Assembly (NCBI GenBank): GCA_964584785.1
Contig: CAZPBY010000004.1
Coordinates: 1 to 64,000 of the forward strand
Reading direction: 5' to 3'
From: JAHFTY01 sp964584785
GTDB taxonomy: Bacteria > Acidobacteriota > Terriglobia > 20CM-2-55-15
Length of the DNA: 64,000 nt
Positions 8,054-16,639 of this stretch are shown one piece after another. Below the pieces are notes generated by a model that saw only the letters and a program-made list of their open reading frames with translations, made no database searches and was not told the DNA's origin. A program made the translations under genes and the position numbers. Numbering within the stretch: the first letter of the stretch is position 1; each line of letters opens with the position of its first letter.

Positions 8054-9232
8054 TTATCTCTCCACCGCCAACGCTACGGCATTCCCGCCGCCAAGGCATA
8101 ACGTCGCGATGCCGCGCCTGGCGTTACGACGTTTCATCTCGTAGAGCAGCGTGACCAGAATCCGCGCTCCGCTCGCTCCGATCGGGTGTCCGAGAGCGAC
8201 CGCGCCGCCGTTGACATTGACGCGCTCGGGATTCAACTCGAGTTGTTCCATCACCGCGATGGCCTGTACGGAAAAGGCCTCGTTGAGTTCAACGAGATCG
8301 ACGTCCGCGAGGTTCCAGCCGATTTTCCCAACCAGTTTCCTTACCGCCTTGACGGGCGCCATCATGACCAGCGACGGTTCGATCCCGCTCACCGCCTGAC
8401 CGGCAATTCGAGCCAGCGGGGTCTTTCCGAGCGCAGCCGCCCGTTCCGCAGACGTGACGACGAGCGCCGCCGCTCCATCGTTGACGCCGGGCGCATTCCC
8501 TGCGGTCACCGTTCCGTCTTTCTTGAATGCGGGCTTCAACGCTCGAAGCGCTTCGATCGTCGCATCAGCCCGGGGCGATTCATCGACATCAACGACGAGC
8601 GGGTCGCCCTTTTTCTGCGGGATCGAGACCGGTTGGATCTCATCACGGAATTTCCCCGCGCGTTGAGCGGCGGCCGCTTTGCGATGACTGTTCAGCGCAA
8701 AATCATCCTGACGCTCTCGTGGAACCCGGTACTTATCGGCGACGACTTCGCCCGTGTTGCCCATGTGGAAGTTTTCATACGCGTCCCAGAGACCGTCATG
8801 AATCATCGAGTCCACGAGTGTTCCGTTGCCCAGCCGATAGCCTTCGCGTGCGTTCGGCAAAAGGTAAGGCGCGTTGCTCATGCTTTCCATGCCGCCGGCA
8901 ACGACAATTTCCGAGTCACCGGCGATAATGGCATGTGCCGCGAGTCCGACCGCTTTCAAACCCGAACCGCAGACTTTGTTGATCGTCATGGCAGCGACGT
9001 CGGGAAGGAGACCGCCGCGTAAAGCCGCCTGTCGCGCTGGGTTTTGACCGAGTCCGGCGGAAACCACGTTACCCATGATCGCTTCGTCGATTTGTGCGGG
9101 TTCGAGTCCGGCCCGTTCGACCGCCGCTTTGACGGCGATCGCACCAAGCTGCGTTGCGGTGAATGATTTCAAACTTCCCTGGAATTTACCGATCGGCGTT
9201 CTGACGCCGCTGATAATGACGATGTCCTTCAT
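8054..9232 (-). CDS. acetyl-CoA acetyltransferase (thiolase)
   Basis: A 392-residue thiolase that condenses two acetyl-CoA to acetoacetyl-CoA or runs in reverse in beta-oxidation. The acylated cysteine is Cys88 in NKVCGSGLKAV; the other active-site residues are His349 in ALGHPIGASGARI and Cys379 in CLGGGNA. I place the start at MKDIVIISGVRTPIG because GAGG lies about 10 nt upstream and the longer frame (from 9256) overlaps that site. It is the first gene of a pair with the 3-hydroxybutyryl-CoA dehydrogenase. The biosynthetic versus degradative direction cannot be told from sequence. Confidence 0.95.
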   Translation of the reverse strand: MKDIVIISGVRTPIGKFQGSLKSFTATQLGAIAVKAAVERAGLEPAQIDEAIMGNVVSAGLGQNPARQAALRGGLLPDVAAMTINKVCGSGLKAVGLAAHAIIAGDSEIVVAGGMESMSNAPYLLPNAREGYRLGNGTLVDSMIHDGLWDAYENFHMGNTGEVVADKYRVPRERQDDFALNSHRKAAAAQRAGKFRDEIQPVSIPQKKGDPLVVDVDESPRADATIEALRALKPAFKKDGTVTAGNAPGVNDGAAALVVTSAERAAALGKTPLARIAGQAVSGIEPSLVMMAPVKAVRKLVGKIGWNLADVDLVELNEAFSVQAIAVMEQLELNPERVNVNGGAVALGHPIGASGARILVTLLYEMKRRNARRGIATLCLGGGNAVALAVER

Positions 9233-9280
9233 GTAGTTCTTACCTCGACCTGACAATTATCGCAGAAAACAAAGGCCCTT

Positions 9281-9390
9281 GCGCGACGTTACAGCACAAA
9301 GCCCGTCGCTGCGCTCCGGGTTCTGTCAGGCTTGCCGCACTGTGTAGAACCCGGAGCGCAGCGACGGGCTTTGTGACGTAACGCTGCGCA
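9281..9390. repeat. palindrome family A, copy 1
   Basis: Core arms 9295-9324 and 9346-9375 (CACAAAGCCCGTCGCTGCGC and complement) pair perfectly over 30 bp. Weaker pairing extends outward to about 9281 and 9390. The element lies between the tonB-like stop (9405) and the thiolase start, so it is downstream of one minus-strand gene and upstream of the next. Confidence 0.9.
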
Positions 9391-9404
9391 GAGCTGTTGT
9401 GTGT

Positions 9405-10511
9405 CTATCGCAAGTTGAAGTTAACTTCGATGTTCAGAGCGACCGGAACGGGAACGCCGTTTTGTTTGGCCGGATTGAACTTCCACTGTCGAAGGGCTTC
9501 GATCGCTTTTTCGTCGAGCCCGAAACCCAGGCTGCGGACAACGCGAAGGATCTGAACGCTGCCGTCCTTTTGCACGATCGCTTCGAGAACGACCGTTCCC
9601 TGATATCGAGCCTTACGGGCTTCTTCGGAATATTGCGGGTCGACCTTCTTAATAATGGTCGGAGCGCTGATGCCGCCGCCGACTCGGAAAACTCCGCCGC
9701 CGTAGCCGCCGCCTTCACCGGGCCCGACTCCCGGACCGCTTCCGGATCCGACACCGTGTCCATTGCCCGTTCCGATGCCGCCGCCCGACCCTGGACCGGA
9801 TGAAGGCGGACCAGGCACACCTTCGGGGTCCCCGATATTCAAAAGGTTGAGGCTGGGCAACTGCGCGAGCTGCGGTGCCACAACCGTCGGTTCCATCACG
9901 AGGGTTGGATCGGGATTCTTGGGTGGTTCCGGATCCGGTGGAACGAACTGTTTGTCAGCCGGTCGCGGCAACCTTCCAAGCGAGGGGGGCGTCAATTGAT
10001 GTCTGCCGCCACCGCCACCGCCGCCGGAAGTATCCGCAGTTTTGGGCAAGTTCAGAACGAGCGACGTCGGCTGAATCAGCATCACGTTTGTGGCTTGAGG
10101 TGCGGGCACTTTGGCTGCTGTGGCCCAGGGGATGAGAGCAAGAACCACTATCAGGACGTGAACGCCGACAGAAACCAGCGAAGGAACACCGTTCTTCGGC
10201 TTGGACCAGATTTCTTCGACTTCAACAGGTGTGGCCGTTGTTTCGATTTTATGCGGGTGGAGGGAGTCATTTATCGAGTCTCGAAGACCCGCAAATAGAG
10301 ACTTAAAAGCCGATGGCGGCTCGACCAGTTTGTCGAGCGCCGTCCTGTCCGGTGCCGCAGTAATCTGAAGGGGGGGCTTCGGATTCCTTCGCGCGTCCCG
10401 GATTTCCCGCAGCTGCTGGACAAGCGATATATACCACGATCCGGCTTCGGAAATTGTTGTTCCCGTTACGAATATACGCTCGTCAGCGTCGTTTAATTCG
10501 TTAGGTTTCAT
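9405..10511 (-). CDS. TonB-family energy transducer
   Basis: A 368-residue inner-membrane protein. About 110 cytoplasmic residues come first, then one membrane segment (VSVGVHVLIVVLALIPWATA, about 113-132), a long Pro- and Gly-rich periplasmic spacer, and a C-terminal TonB domain (about 275-368: PQYSEEARKARYQGTVVLEA ... LRQWKFNPAKQNGVPVPV). TonB proteins pass proton-motive energy to outer-membrane receptors; the receptor at 48962-52207 is one possible partner, though unlinked. The long cytoplasmic extension is larger than in classical TonB. No exbB or exbD is nearby. Confidence 0.85.
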   Translation of the reverse strand: MKPNELNDADERIFVTGTTISEAGSWYISLVQQLREIRDARRNPKPPLQITAAPDRTALDKLVEPPSAFKSLFAGLRDSINDSLHPHKIETTATPVEVEEIWSKPKNGVPSLVSVGVHVLIVVLALIPWATAAKVPAPQATNVMLIQPTSLVLNLPKTADTSGGGGGGGRHQLTPPSLGRLPRPADKQFVPPDPEPPKNPDPTLVMEPTVVAPQLAQLPSLNLLNIGDPEGVPGPPSSGPGSGGGIGTGNGHGVGSGSGPGVGPGEGGGYGGGVFRVGGGISAPTIIKKVDPQYSEEARKARYQGTVVLEAIVQKDGSVQILRVVRSLGFGLDEKAIEALRQWKFNPAKQNGVPVPVALNIEVNFNLR

Positions 10512-10555
10512 GCCCTGCTGACCTCGGTTGAAATAGCTTCATGAGGATACCATAG

Positions 10556-10587
10556 TTGAACTGGGGCAAGGTTAAATCCTCTATAAT
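10556..10587 (+). promoter_or_regulatory. lspA promoter, probably leaderless
   Basis: A perfect TATAAT (10582-10587) lies 10 nt before the lspA ATG. A -35-like TTGAAC sits at 10556-10561, with a long 20-bp spacer. There is no Shine-Dalgarno sequence. The predicted transcript would begin within a few nucleotides of the start codon. Confidence 0.5.
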
Positions 10588-10597
10588 TTTGCGAACC

Positions 10598-11095
10598 ATG
10601 GCGTCGAAATTCGAAGCACGGTTTCCCTACATCCTTTTAGTCGTTGCGACCCTGGGTCTGGATCGCTGGACCAAGTCCCTCGTTCAGTCCCGATTCTCTT
10701 TAAATGAATCGGTATCCGTAATAGACGGGCTTTTCAACATTACGTATGTGAGAAATACCGGAGTTGCCTTCGGCATCTTCTCATCGGTCACCTCACCCGT
10801 AAAATCCCTTCTCCTGTCGTTGTTCACGATCGTCGCTGCCGTCGTGGTGGTGATATACAGCTTCAGCACACCTGTTCGCAACCGTTTGCTTCAAATGGCG
10901 CTCGGTTTCATCCTTGGAGGAGCGCTCGGCAACCTGTATGACCGGCTGCGCTTCGGATATGTGGTCGACTTCCTCGAGCTTTATTTCCGCGACTACCACT
11001 GGCCGTCGTTCAATGTCGCGGACTCCGCCATCTCCATCGGCGTTTTCCTGCTGGCCCTGGAAATCATTCGCAATGAAGCTCACGCCCAGGCCTGA
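10598..11095 (+). CDS. lspA: lipoprotein signal peptidase (SPase II)
   Basis: A 165-residue inner-membrane aspartyl protease that removes signal peptides from prolipoproteins after diacylglyceryl transfer. Four membrane segments are visible. The conserved family blocks are all present: GLDRWTKSLV, NTGVAFGIF, GGALGNLYDRLRFGYVVDFL and FNVADSAISIG; the catalytic Asp pair lies in the last two. I prefer the ATG at 10598 over the upstream TTG at 10556, because that TTG is part of the candidate -35 box. The 3' end overlaps the next gene by 23 nt, which suggests translational coupling. Confidence 0.95.
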   Translation: MASKFEARFPYILLVVATLGLDRWTKSLVQSRFSLNESVSVIDGLFNITYVRNTGVAFGIFSSVTSPVKSLLLSLFTIVAAVVVVIYSFSTPVRNRLLQMALGFILGGALGNLYDRLRFGYVVDFLELYFRDYHWPSFNVADSAISIGVFLLALEIIRNEAHAQA

Positions 11096-11990
11096 CGACA
11101 GGGGCTTGCGTCTCGACCATTTCCTGGCCAGACATCTTGAAACGACCACACGTTCTCAAATCCAGCAACTGAACCGGTCCGGAGCCATCCACGTCGATGG
11201 CCGGCAGGAGAAAGCGGGGTACCGCATCCGTGGAACCGAATGCATCGTTGTGGATTTGAAACCGCTCGAAACAGTCCCGCTAACACCAGAGCAAATTCCG
11301 CTCCAAATCTACTTTGAGGATGAAGATCTTGCTGTAGTGGAAAAACCTGCGGGTATGGTGGTTCACCCGGGCTCAGGCGTCCACGCCGGCACGCTTGTCC
11401 ACGCTCTTTTGCATCATTTCCAGCAACTTTCTAGCTTTGGCGGGGAGGCGCGGCCGGGCATTGTCCATCGCCTCGACAAGTGGACTTCGGGTTTGCTGAT
11501 CGTCGCCAGGAACAACAGAACGCACGCTATGCTGGGCCGCGCATTTCAGAATCGGGAGATTGAGAAGAGATACATCGCGCTGGTTCACGGAAAATATGCG
11601 AAACCATCCGGGACGATACAGGCGTCGATCGGCCGGCATCCTACCGTTCGGACTCGGATGGCCGTCCTCGAGAATCGCGGCAGGAGTGCGTTCACCGAAT
11701 ATCGCGTCATCCGAAGTTTCCGGGAATTCTCACTGCTTGAAGTGAAAATCAAGACGGGCCGCACGCATCAGATTCGCGTGCATCTCAGCGCGGCCGGACA
11801 TCCGGTCGTCGGCGACGACGTGTATGGCGAGCGCATCAACAAAGTATTCGCGAAAAAGTACGGCGCGCTGAACCGGTACTTTCTGCATGCCGCTTATCTT
11901 CGATTTGTGCATCCGATGACAGCCAAAGAACTCGAATTCCATTCGCCACTACCTTCGGAATTGCAGAATTTTGTCGACCGCTTAAGATAG
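11073..11990 (+). CDS. RluA/RluD-family pseudouridine synthase
   Basis: A 305-residue RNA pseudouridine synthase, probably acting on 23S rRNA. An S4-type RNA-binding domain (about 8-75: RLDHFLARHLETTTRSQIQQ) precedes the catalytic domain. The catalytic aspartate is in GIVHRLDKWTSGLLIVAR; most relatives have KD where this one has KW, just after that residue. GRTHQIRVHLSAAGHPVVGD is also diagnostic. I start at the ATG overlapping the lspA end; the longer frame upstream is lspA out of frame. The final codons probably contain the rnpB promoter. Confidence 0.92.
   Translation: MKLTPRPDDRGLRLDHFLARHLETTTRSQIQQLNRSGAIHVDGRQEKAGYRIRGTECIVVDLKPLETVPLTPEQIPLQIYFEDEDLAVVEKPAGMVVHPGSGVHAGTLVHALLHHFQQLSSFGGEARPGIVHRLDKWTSGLLIVARNNRTHAMLGRAFQNREIEKRYIALVHGKYAKPSGTIQASIGRHPTVRTRMAVLENRGRSAFTEYRVIRSFREFSLLEVKIKTGRTHQIRVHLSAAGHPVVGDDVYGERINKVFAKKYGALNRYFLHAAYLRFVHPMTAKELEFHSPLPSELQNFVDRLR
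11961..11988 (+). promoter_or_regulatory. candidate rnpB promoter inside the pseudouridine synthase 3' end
   Basis: TTGCAG (11961-11966), a 16-bp spacer and TAAGAT (11983-11988) would place the transcription start near 11995. That agrees with the 5' end of the RNase P RNA judged from its P1 pairing. Both boxes are moderate matches. Confidence 0.45.
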
Positions 11991-11992
11991 AT

Positions 11993-12392
<400 letters not shown>

Positions 12393-12410
12393 AAATAAGG
12401 AGATGAGTGG

Positions 12411-13346
12411 ATGCCCAGTTACGTGGTTACAGGTGGAGCCGGATTCATTGGATCGCATATCGTCGGAGAACTGGTTCGACGAAAACAGCCGGTCAAGGTC
12501 ATCGACGATTTCTCGACCGGCAAGCGAACGAATCTCGACGGCTTTGGACAAAGCGTTGACGTCATCGACAAGGATCTGAGCACCGCGGCGGATCTGGCGA
12601 AGGTGTTCGCCGGCGTCGACTACGTCATTCATCAAGCCGCCATTCCCTCGGTTCCGAAATCAATGCTCGATCCCGTTCGGTCTCATAACGCGAACGTCAA
12701 CGGTACGCTCAATCTTCTCGTCGCCGCGCGCGATGCCGGCGTGAAGCGCGTCGTGTATGCCTCGTCATCTTCTCTTTATGGCGACAGTCCGACGTTGCCG
12801 AAACACGAGGGCATGATGCCGAATCCCCTGTCACCTTACGGCGCTCAGAAGCTGTTCGGAGAAATGTACTGCCAGGTGTTCACCCGCGCCTACGGACTGG
12901 AAACCGTTTCGCTGCGGTACTTCAATGTCTTCGGTCCGCGCCAGGATGCAAGCTCCCAATACAGCGGCGTTCTCGCGAAATTCATCCCCGCCGTTCTACA
13001 GAATCGACGGCCGGTGATCTACGGTGACGGTCTTCAATCGCGCGACTTCACGTACGTTCAAAACGTCGTGGAGGCCAACCTTCTGGCGTGCACAGCACCG
13101 GGAGTCGGCGGCGAAGCATTCAACGTTGCTTGCGGCGATCGAATCACCGTCAATGACATGCTGGTCGGGATCAATCGAATCCTCGGGAAAGAGATCGCTC
13201 CGATTTACGAAGACATCCGAGCCGGCGACATCAAGCACTCGCAAGCCGACATTCAAAAAGCTCAATCCCGGCTGAACTACAAACCGCTAGTCACTTTCGA
13301 AGAAGGTTTGCGCCGCACCATCGACTGGTACGCCGCGCACGTCTGA
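12411..13346 (+). CDS. NAD-dependent sugar-nucleotide epimerase (extended SDR)
   Basis: A 311-residue extended short-chain dehydrogenase/reductase of the UDP-hexose 4-epimerase/dehydratase group. The NAD-binding motif is TGGAGFIGSHIV (residues 7-18). The catalytic Ser region YASSSSLYGD and the YxxxK pair (SPYGAQK) follow. VSLRYFNVFGPRQD and RDFTYVQNVV are typical of GalE/WbpP-like epimerases in polysaccharide or lipopolysaccharide sugar supply. AAGGAG lies about 11 nt before the ATG. It starts 18 bp after rnpB with no visible terminator between. The exact substrate is not assignable. Confidence 0.88.
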   Translation: MPSYVVTGGAGFIGSHIVGELVRRKQPVKVIDDFSTGKRTNLDGFGQSVDVIDKDLSTAADLAKVFAGVDYVIHQAAIPSVPKSMLDPVRSHNANVNGTLNLLVAARDAGVKRVVYASSSSLYGDSPTLPKHEGMMPNPLSPYGAQKLFGEMYCQVFTRAYGLETVSLRYFNVFGPRQDASSQYSGVLAKFIPAVLQNRRPVIYGDGLQSRDFTYVQNVVEANLLACTAPGVGGEAFNVACGDRITVNDMLVGINRILGKEIAPIYEDIRAGDIKHSQADIQKAQSRLNYKPLVTFEEGLRRTIDWYAAHV

Positions 13347-13392
13347 ACGAGGTGACTCCGTGACGTTACATGGGATAACTTGAAGTCAAAGT

Positions 13393-13983
13393 ATGGCTGA
13401 TGTCATCTACCGCGAGGTTTCCTGGACTCGGATGAGCAATGCGATTGAAAAGGTTCGTGAGCGTTTGGTTCGCGCCGCTCGCGCTCTGGAGGAAGCTCGG
13501 GTCGCTTATGCTGTGGTCGGCGGGAACGCCGTCGCGGCCTGGGTTTCACGCGTGGATGAGGCTGCCGTGCGCAACACACGCGATGTCGATATTCTCATCC
13601 ATCGCAGTAGCCTCGCCGCAGCGCGTCAAGCGCTCGAGAAGAACGGCTTCGTCTACCGCTACAGCGCCGGGATCGACATGTTTCTGGACGGGCCAAACGC
13701 CAAAGCGCGCGACGCGGTCCACATTGTTTTTGCTTCCGAAAAAGTGCGGTCCGAATACGTCGTACCAGCCCCAGACGTTCTGGAAGCCGAACAAACACAA
13801 ACCTTCCGTCTTCTGTCGCTGGACGCCCTGGTGCGAATGAAGCTCACTTCATTTCGCGACAAAGATCGCATGCACTTGCGTGACTTGATCGGAGTCGACT
13901 TGGTTGATGCGACCTGGCTTGGTCGAGTGCCCGTCACACTACGAGACCGATTGAAGGAACTGCTGGACAATCCCGAAGACTGA
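13393..13983 (+). CDS. nucleotidyltransferase-like protein (AbiEii/MNT type)
   Basis: A 196-residue protein with the signature of the DNA polymerase beta-like nucleotidyltransferase fold. AYAVVGGNAVAAW (about 36-48) provides the GG motif and NTRDVDILI (about 58-66) the two acidic metal ligands. The third acidic residue could be the Asp in DAVHIVF. Relatives include AbiEii-type toxins and unassigned solitary proteins. No AbiEi-like antitoxin gene is adjacent, so a toxin role is not supported. No clear ribosome binding site precedes the start; an ATG at 13432 is an alternative. Confidence 0.6.
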   Translation: MADVIYREVSWTRMSNAIEKVRERLVRAARALEEARVAYAVVGGNAVAAWVSRVDEAAVRNTRDVDILIHRSSLAAARQALEKNGFVYRYSAGIDMFLDGPNAKARDAVHIVFASEKVRSEYVVPAPDVLEAEQTQTFRLLSLDALVRMKLTSFRDKDRMHLRDLIGVDLVDATWLGRVPVTLRDRLKELLDNPED

Positions 13984-14038
13984 TTAACCCTTCTCAGCGT
14001 TGTCGTTTTCCCCTGGCCGCGATGGATGAGCGGACTCT

Positions 14039-15658
14039 TCAATTGACCGGCTTCTGCTCCACGTGATCGATCACCAGCACGGGCATGTTGTGTTTTTGAG
14101 GGGCGAGCTTTAGTCCAAGCTGTCTGTCGATCGCTTCGAAAATCGTGAGACCGCTGCTTGGATTCGACGCCTCACCGCCCGTGGCCGCAGGGCGAGCGCC
14201 GTCGGCGCCGCGCAATCCCGCTTCAAGTAAGCCCTTGGGAGTCCAACTCAAGACGAAGTCCCATCCGCCTTGCAGTCCGGTCAGATCAACGGCTTGATGG
14301 TCGACGTAAGCTCCCGCCCAGGTTCGAACCTGAGAAACGAATTGAGTCATCGTCGTGTTTTTGCATGTCCACGACTGCGTGAGCGCCGGGTTCGAAAGCG
14401 GGGCTGAGCCGCGCGTGCAGACGGAACGATCATTCGGATCGGCCTTCTTCAGCTTCGTTTCGTTCTTCGGTGCGGTGAGAGCATACACATTCACTGACTG
14501 TTCTTCTTTGTGAGTCGCCAGTTTGAAGCGGTCGATAATGAGGTTGCGCAGCATCGCTCGAAGAGAATCGACATCGGTCGGCAGGTTCGGAGGTGCGCCG
14601 CCTGCGGAGTCCGTGGTGGCGCCGCCGCCCGGAGCTCGAGCAACGATGTCGAATTTATCCGAGTTCAACCATTTCGGTGCATTCGCGATGAGATCGGGCG
14701 GAATGTCCCAGGCGATCACGATGATGTTCTGCAGCGTCACGCCTTTCACATCGAGTCTGCCGCCCGGCTGAAATCCGGCGCCACCGCCCGGAGGAGCGTC
14801 CGGATTGCTTGGCTTGATGACAGCGACTTCGAACTCCGTGGCAGCGGCCGGTATTTCCTTTTCGACGCCGGGAAGATTGCTCGTGGGCTTCTGGTTGACA
14901 TTATCGACGACGAGCACCGGCGTCGACACTTTTTGCATCTCCAGCTTCAATCCCAATTGTTTATCAACAGCGTCGAACATCGTGATGCCGTCGGAGCCCG
15001 CAGCCGTGAGATTGCCGCGCGCGGTCCACTTGAGGTCGAAATCCCATGATCCTTTGAGCCCGGTCTGATCCACCACGAATCCAGTCACGTAGGCCGGCGC
15101 CATGTTCGGTAACGCTTTCGCCAGGTCGGCCATGGTCATGTTGTGGCAGGAAACCGCGTTGTATGCGACTTCACCCGCGTTCGCGCTTTGCGGCTTGTTC
15201 TGACATCCATTGTCGCCGGACCCGCTGGCTTCCTTCATCGTTGGCCGCTTTCCGGCGGTGAGCACGTACGCGCTGATCGGCCTGTTGTCTTTGTGCACGG
15301 TGAGCTTGAACCGCTCGACCAAAAGGTTCTGCAGCATCCCTCGAATGGCTTCAGGAGAAGAAGACGGTTCGGCCTTGGCGATGACGTCGAAATGATCGGT
15401 CGCCAGCCAGCTCGGTCCGCCCACTACCTTGCTGTCGTCGTCGATCTGATACGCGGTTTTGATCATATCGACCATCGTCGCATTGCGAAGGTCATAGCGT
15501 CCGCCACGAAAGATGCCGCCGACAAACGGCACGAGATTCGATGCCGGACTTGCGTGCACATCCGCGGCATCGAATGCCGGAGGTTTAGTCGTCTGTCCGA
15601 AAATCATCAGAGTCGCCAATACGGTTAGTAAAAGAAAAAAGATAACGCGTCGCATCAT
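14039..15658 (-). CDS. TIGR03435 family secreted protein, two DUF3738 domains
   Basis: A 539-residue secreted protein of unknown function. The signal peptide is RVIFFLLLTVLATLMIFGQT. Two homologous halves of about 250 residues follow. Each has the family pattern: an F-A/E-V opening (PAFDAADVHASPAS; TEFEVAVIKPSNP), GGRYD/GGRLD, SDKFDIVA-type and LRxMLxNLxxxRFKL blocks, and an ending such as GLKLEMQKVSTPVLVVDNVNQKP or GLKLAPQKHNMPVLVIDHVEQKP. TIGR03435 proteins are a marker expanded in soil Acidobacteria. No partner gene is evident; it is convergent with the nucleotidyltransferase-like gene. Confidence 0.9.
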   Translation of the reverse strand: MMRRVIFFLLLTVLATLMIFGQTTKPPAFDAADVHASPASNLVPFVGGIFRGGRYDLRNATMVDMIKTAYQIDDDSKVVGGPSWLATDHFDVIAKAEPSSSPEAIRGMLQNLLVERFKLTVHKDNRPISAYVLTAGKRPTMKEASGSGDNGCQNKPQSANAGEVAYNAVSCHNMTMADLAKALPNMAPAYVTGFVVDQTGLKGSWDFDLKWTARGNLTAAGSDGITMFDAVDKQLGLKLEMQKVSTPVLVVDNVNQKPTSNLPGVEKEIPAAATEFEVAVIKPSNPDAPPGGGAGFQPGGRLDVKGVTLQNIIVIAWDIPPDLIANAPKWLNSDKFDIVARAPGGGATTDSAGGAPPNLPTDVDSLRAMLRNLIIDRFKLATHKEEQSVNVYALTAPKNETKLKKADPNDRSVCTRGSAPLSNPALTQSWTCKNTTMTQFVSQVRTWAGAYVDHQAVDLTGLQGGWDFVLSWTPKGLLEAGLRGADGARPAATGGEASNPSSGLTIFEAIDRQLGLKLAPQKHNMPVLVIDHVEQKPVN

Positions 15659-15765
15659 TGTGACCTCCGTCGAAGCGAGACGTGGGAAAGGCGCCTGACA
15701 ATTATACGCACTGTTGACGCCACTCTCGACGTTGAAGCAGCCTACTCGCGAATGGAACCGCCCCC

Positions 15766-15794
15766 TTGCTCAATCGGGAATCTGCAGATATAGT
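15766..15794 (+). promoter_or_regulatory. candidate promoter of the succinate dehydrogenase operon
   Basis: TTGCTC (15766-15771), exactly 17 bp, then TATAGT (15789-15794). The predicted start near 15801 gives a leader of about 35 nt that contains the strong GGAGGAG site of the first gene. The -10 lies in a small palindrome, CAGATATAGTCTG. Confidence 0.5.
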
Positions 15795-15835
15795 CTGCGA
15801 CCGTTAGAACGCAAAAAATCCGGAGGAGCTTCACA

Positions 15836-16639
15836 GTGGGGCAAACGACGATTTTGTCCGCCCGGCGTGGCTTTGGGGCGACCGGCAGGAGAGATGCCTG
15901 GTGGGTCGAACCGCTTTTGATCTTCATGGGTCTCGGCGGATTCATTCTCTACGCGACGTGGGCAGCGTTTCAGGGCAATCATTATTACTGGGGACCCTAT
16001 CTATCCCCCTTCTACTCACCGGAAATCTTCGGCGATTCCCCTCACAGCTGGTTCGGTCCGCGTCCTGGCTGGTGGCCCGGCTTTCTCGTGTTTTCACCGG
16101 CGCTGCTGATCCTGTGGGCTCCCGGAGGTTTTCGCTTCACCTGCTATTACTATCGCGGGAGCTATTACAAATCGTTCTGGGCGGATCCTCCGGCATGCAC
16201 CGTGGGCGAACCGCGCAAGAAGTATTTGGGTGAAGCATCGCTTCCGTTGATTCTCCAGAATCTGCATCGATTCTTTTTGTACATCGCGATTGGATTCCTG
16301 GTCGTACTCGCCCTCGATGCATGGCACGCCTTCTGGTTTACCAATCCTGCCACGAATACGACTGCGTTCGGAATCGGAGTGGGATCGCTGGTGCTTCTGA
16401 CGAATGTCATTCTGCTCGGCGGCTATGCGCTAGGCTGCCACTCGATGCGACACCTGATCGGAGGCGGCAAAGATCAGATACAACGCGCGATCCTTGGGCG
16501 GACGGGCTATGACTGCGCGAGCTGCCTCAATCGTCATCACATGCGTTGGGCATGGTGCAGTCTCTTCTCCGTCGCATTTTCCGACATCTATGTTCGGCTG
16601 GTCTCGATGGGTATTTGGCACGACTGGAGAATTTTCTGA
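15836..16639 (+). CDS. sdhC: succinate dehydrogenase membrane anchor subunit, five-helix type
   Basis: A 267-residue integral membrane protein starting at GTG, with GGAGGAG 7-13 nt upstream. About five hydrophobic segments are visible (near 22-46, 82-102, 142-165, 180-205 and 235-255). Histidines that could hold haem occur in LHRFFLYIAI, DAWHAFWF and GCHSMRHL. Its stop overlaps the SdhA start (ATGA), so it belongs to the same complex. The subunit anchors the flavoprotein and iron-sulfur subunits and passes electrons to quinone. The assignment rests more on context than on recognisable sequence. Confidence 0.75.
   Translation: MGQTTILSARRGFGATGRRDAWWVEPLLIFMGLGGFILYATWAAFQGNHYYWGPYLSPFYSPEIFGDSPHSWFGPRPGWWPGFLVFSPALLILWAPGGFRFTCYYYRGSYYKSFWADPPACTVGEPRKKYLGEASLPLILQNLHRFFLYIAIGFLVVLALDAWHAFWFTNPATNTTAFGIGVGSLVLLTNVILLGGYALGCHSMRHLIGGGKDQIQRAILGRTGYDCASCLNRHHMRWAWCSLFSVAFSDIYVRLVSMGIWHDWRIF

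Noticed and set aside
13393..13983. Toxin of an AbiE-type toxin-antitoxin system
   Set aside because: The nucleotidyltransferase motif fits, but no antitoxin gene is adjacent on either side.
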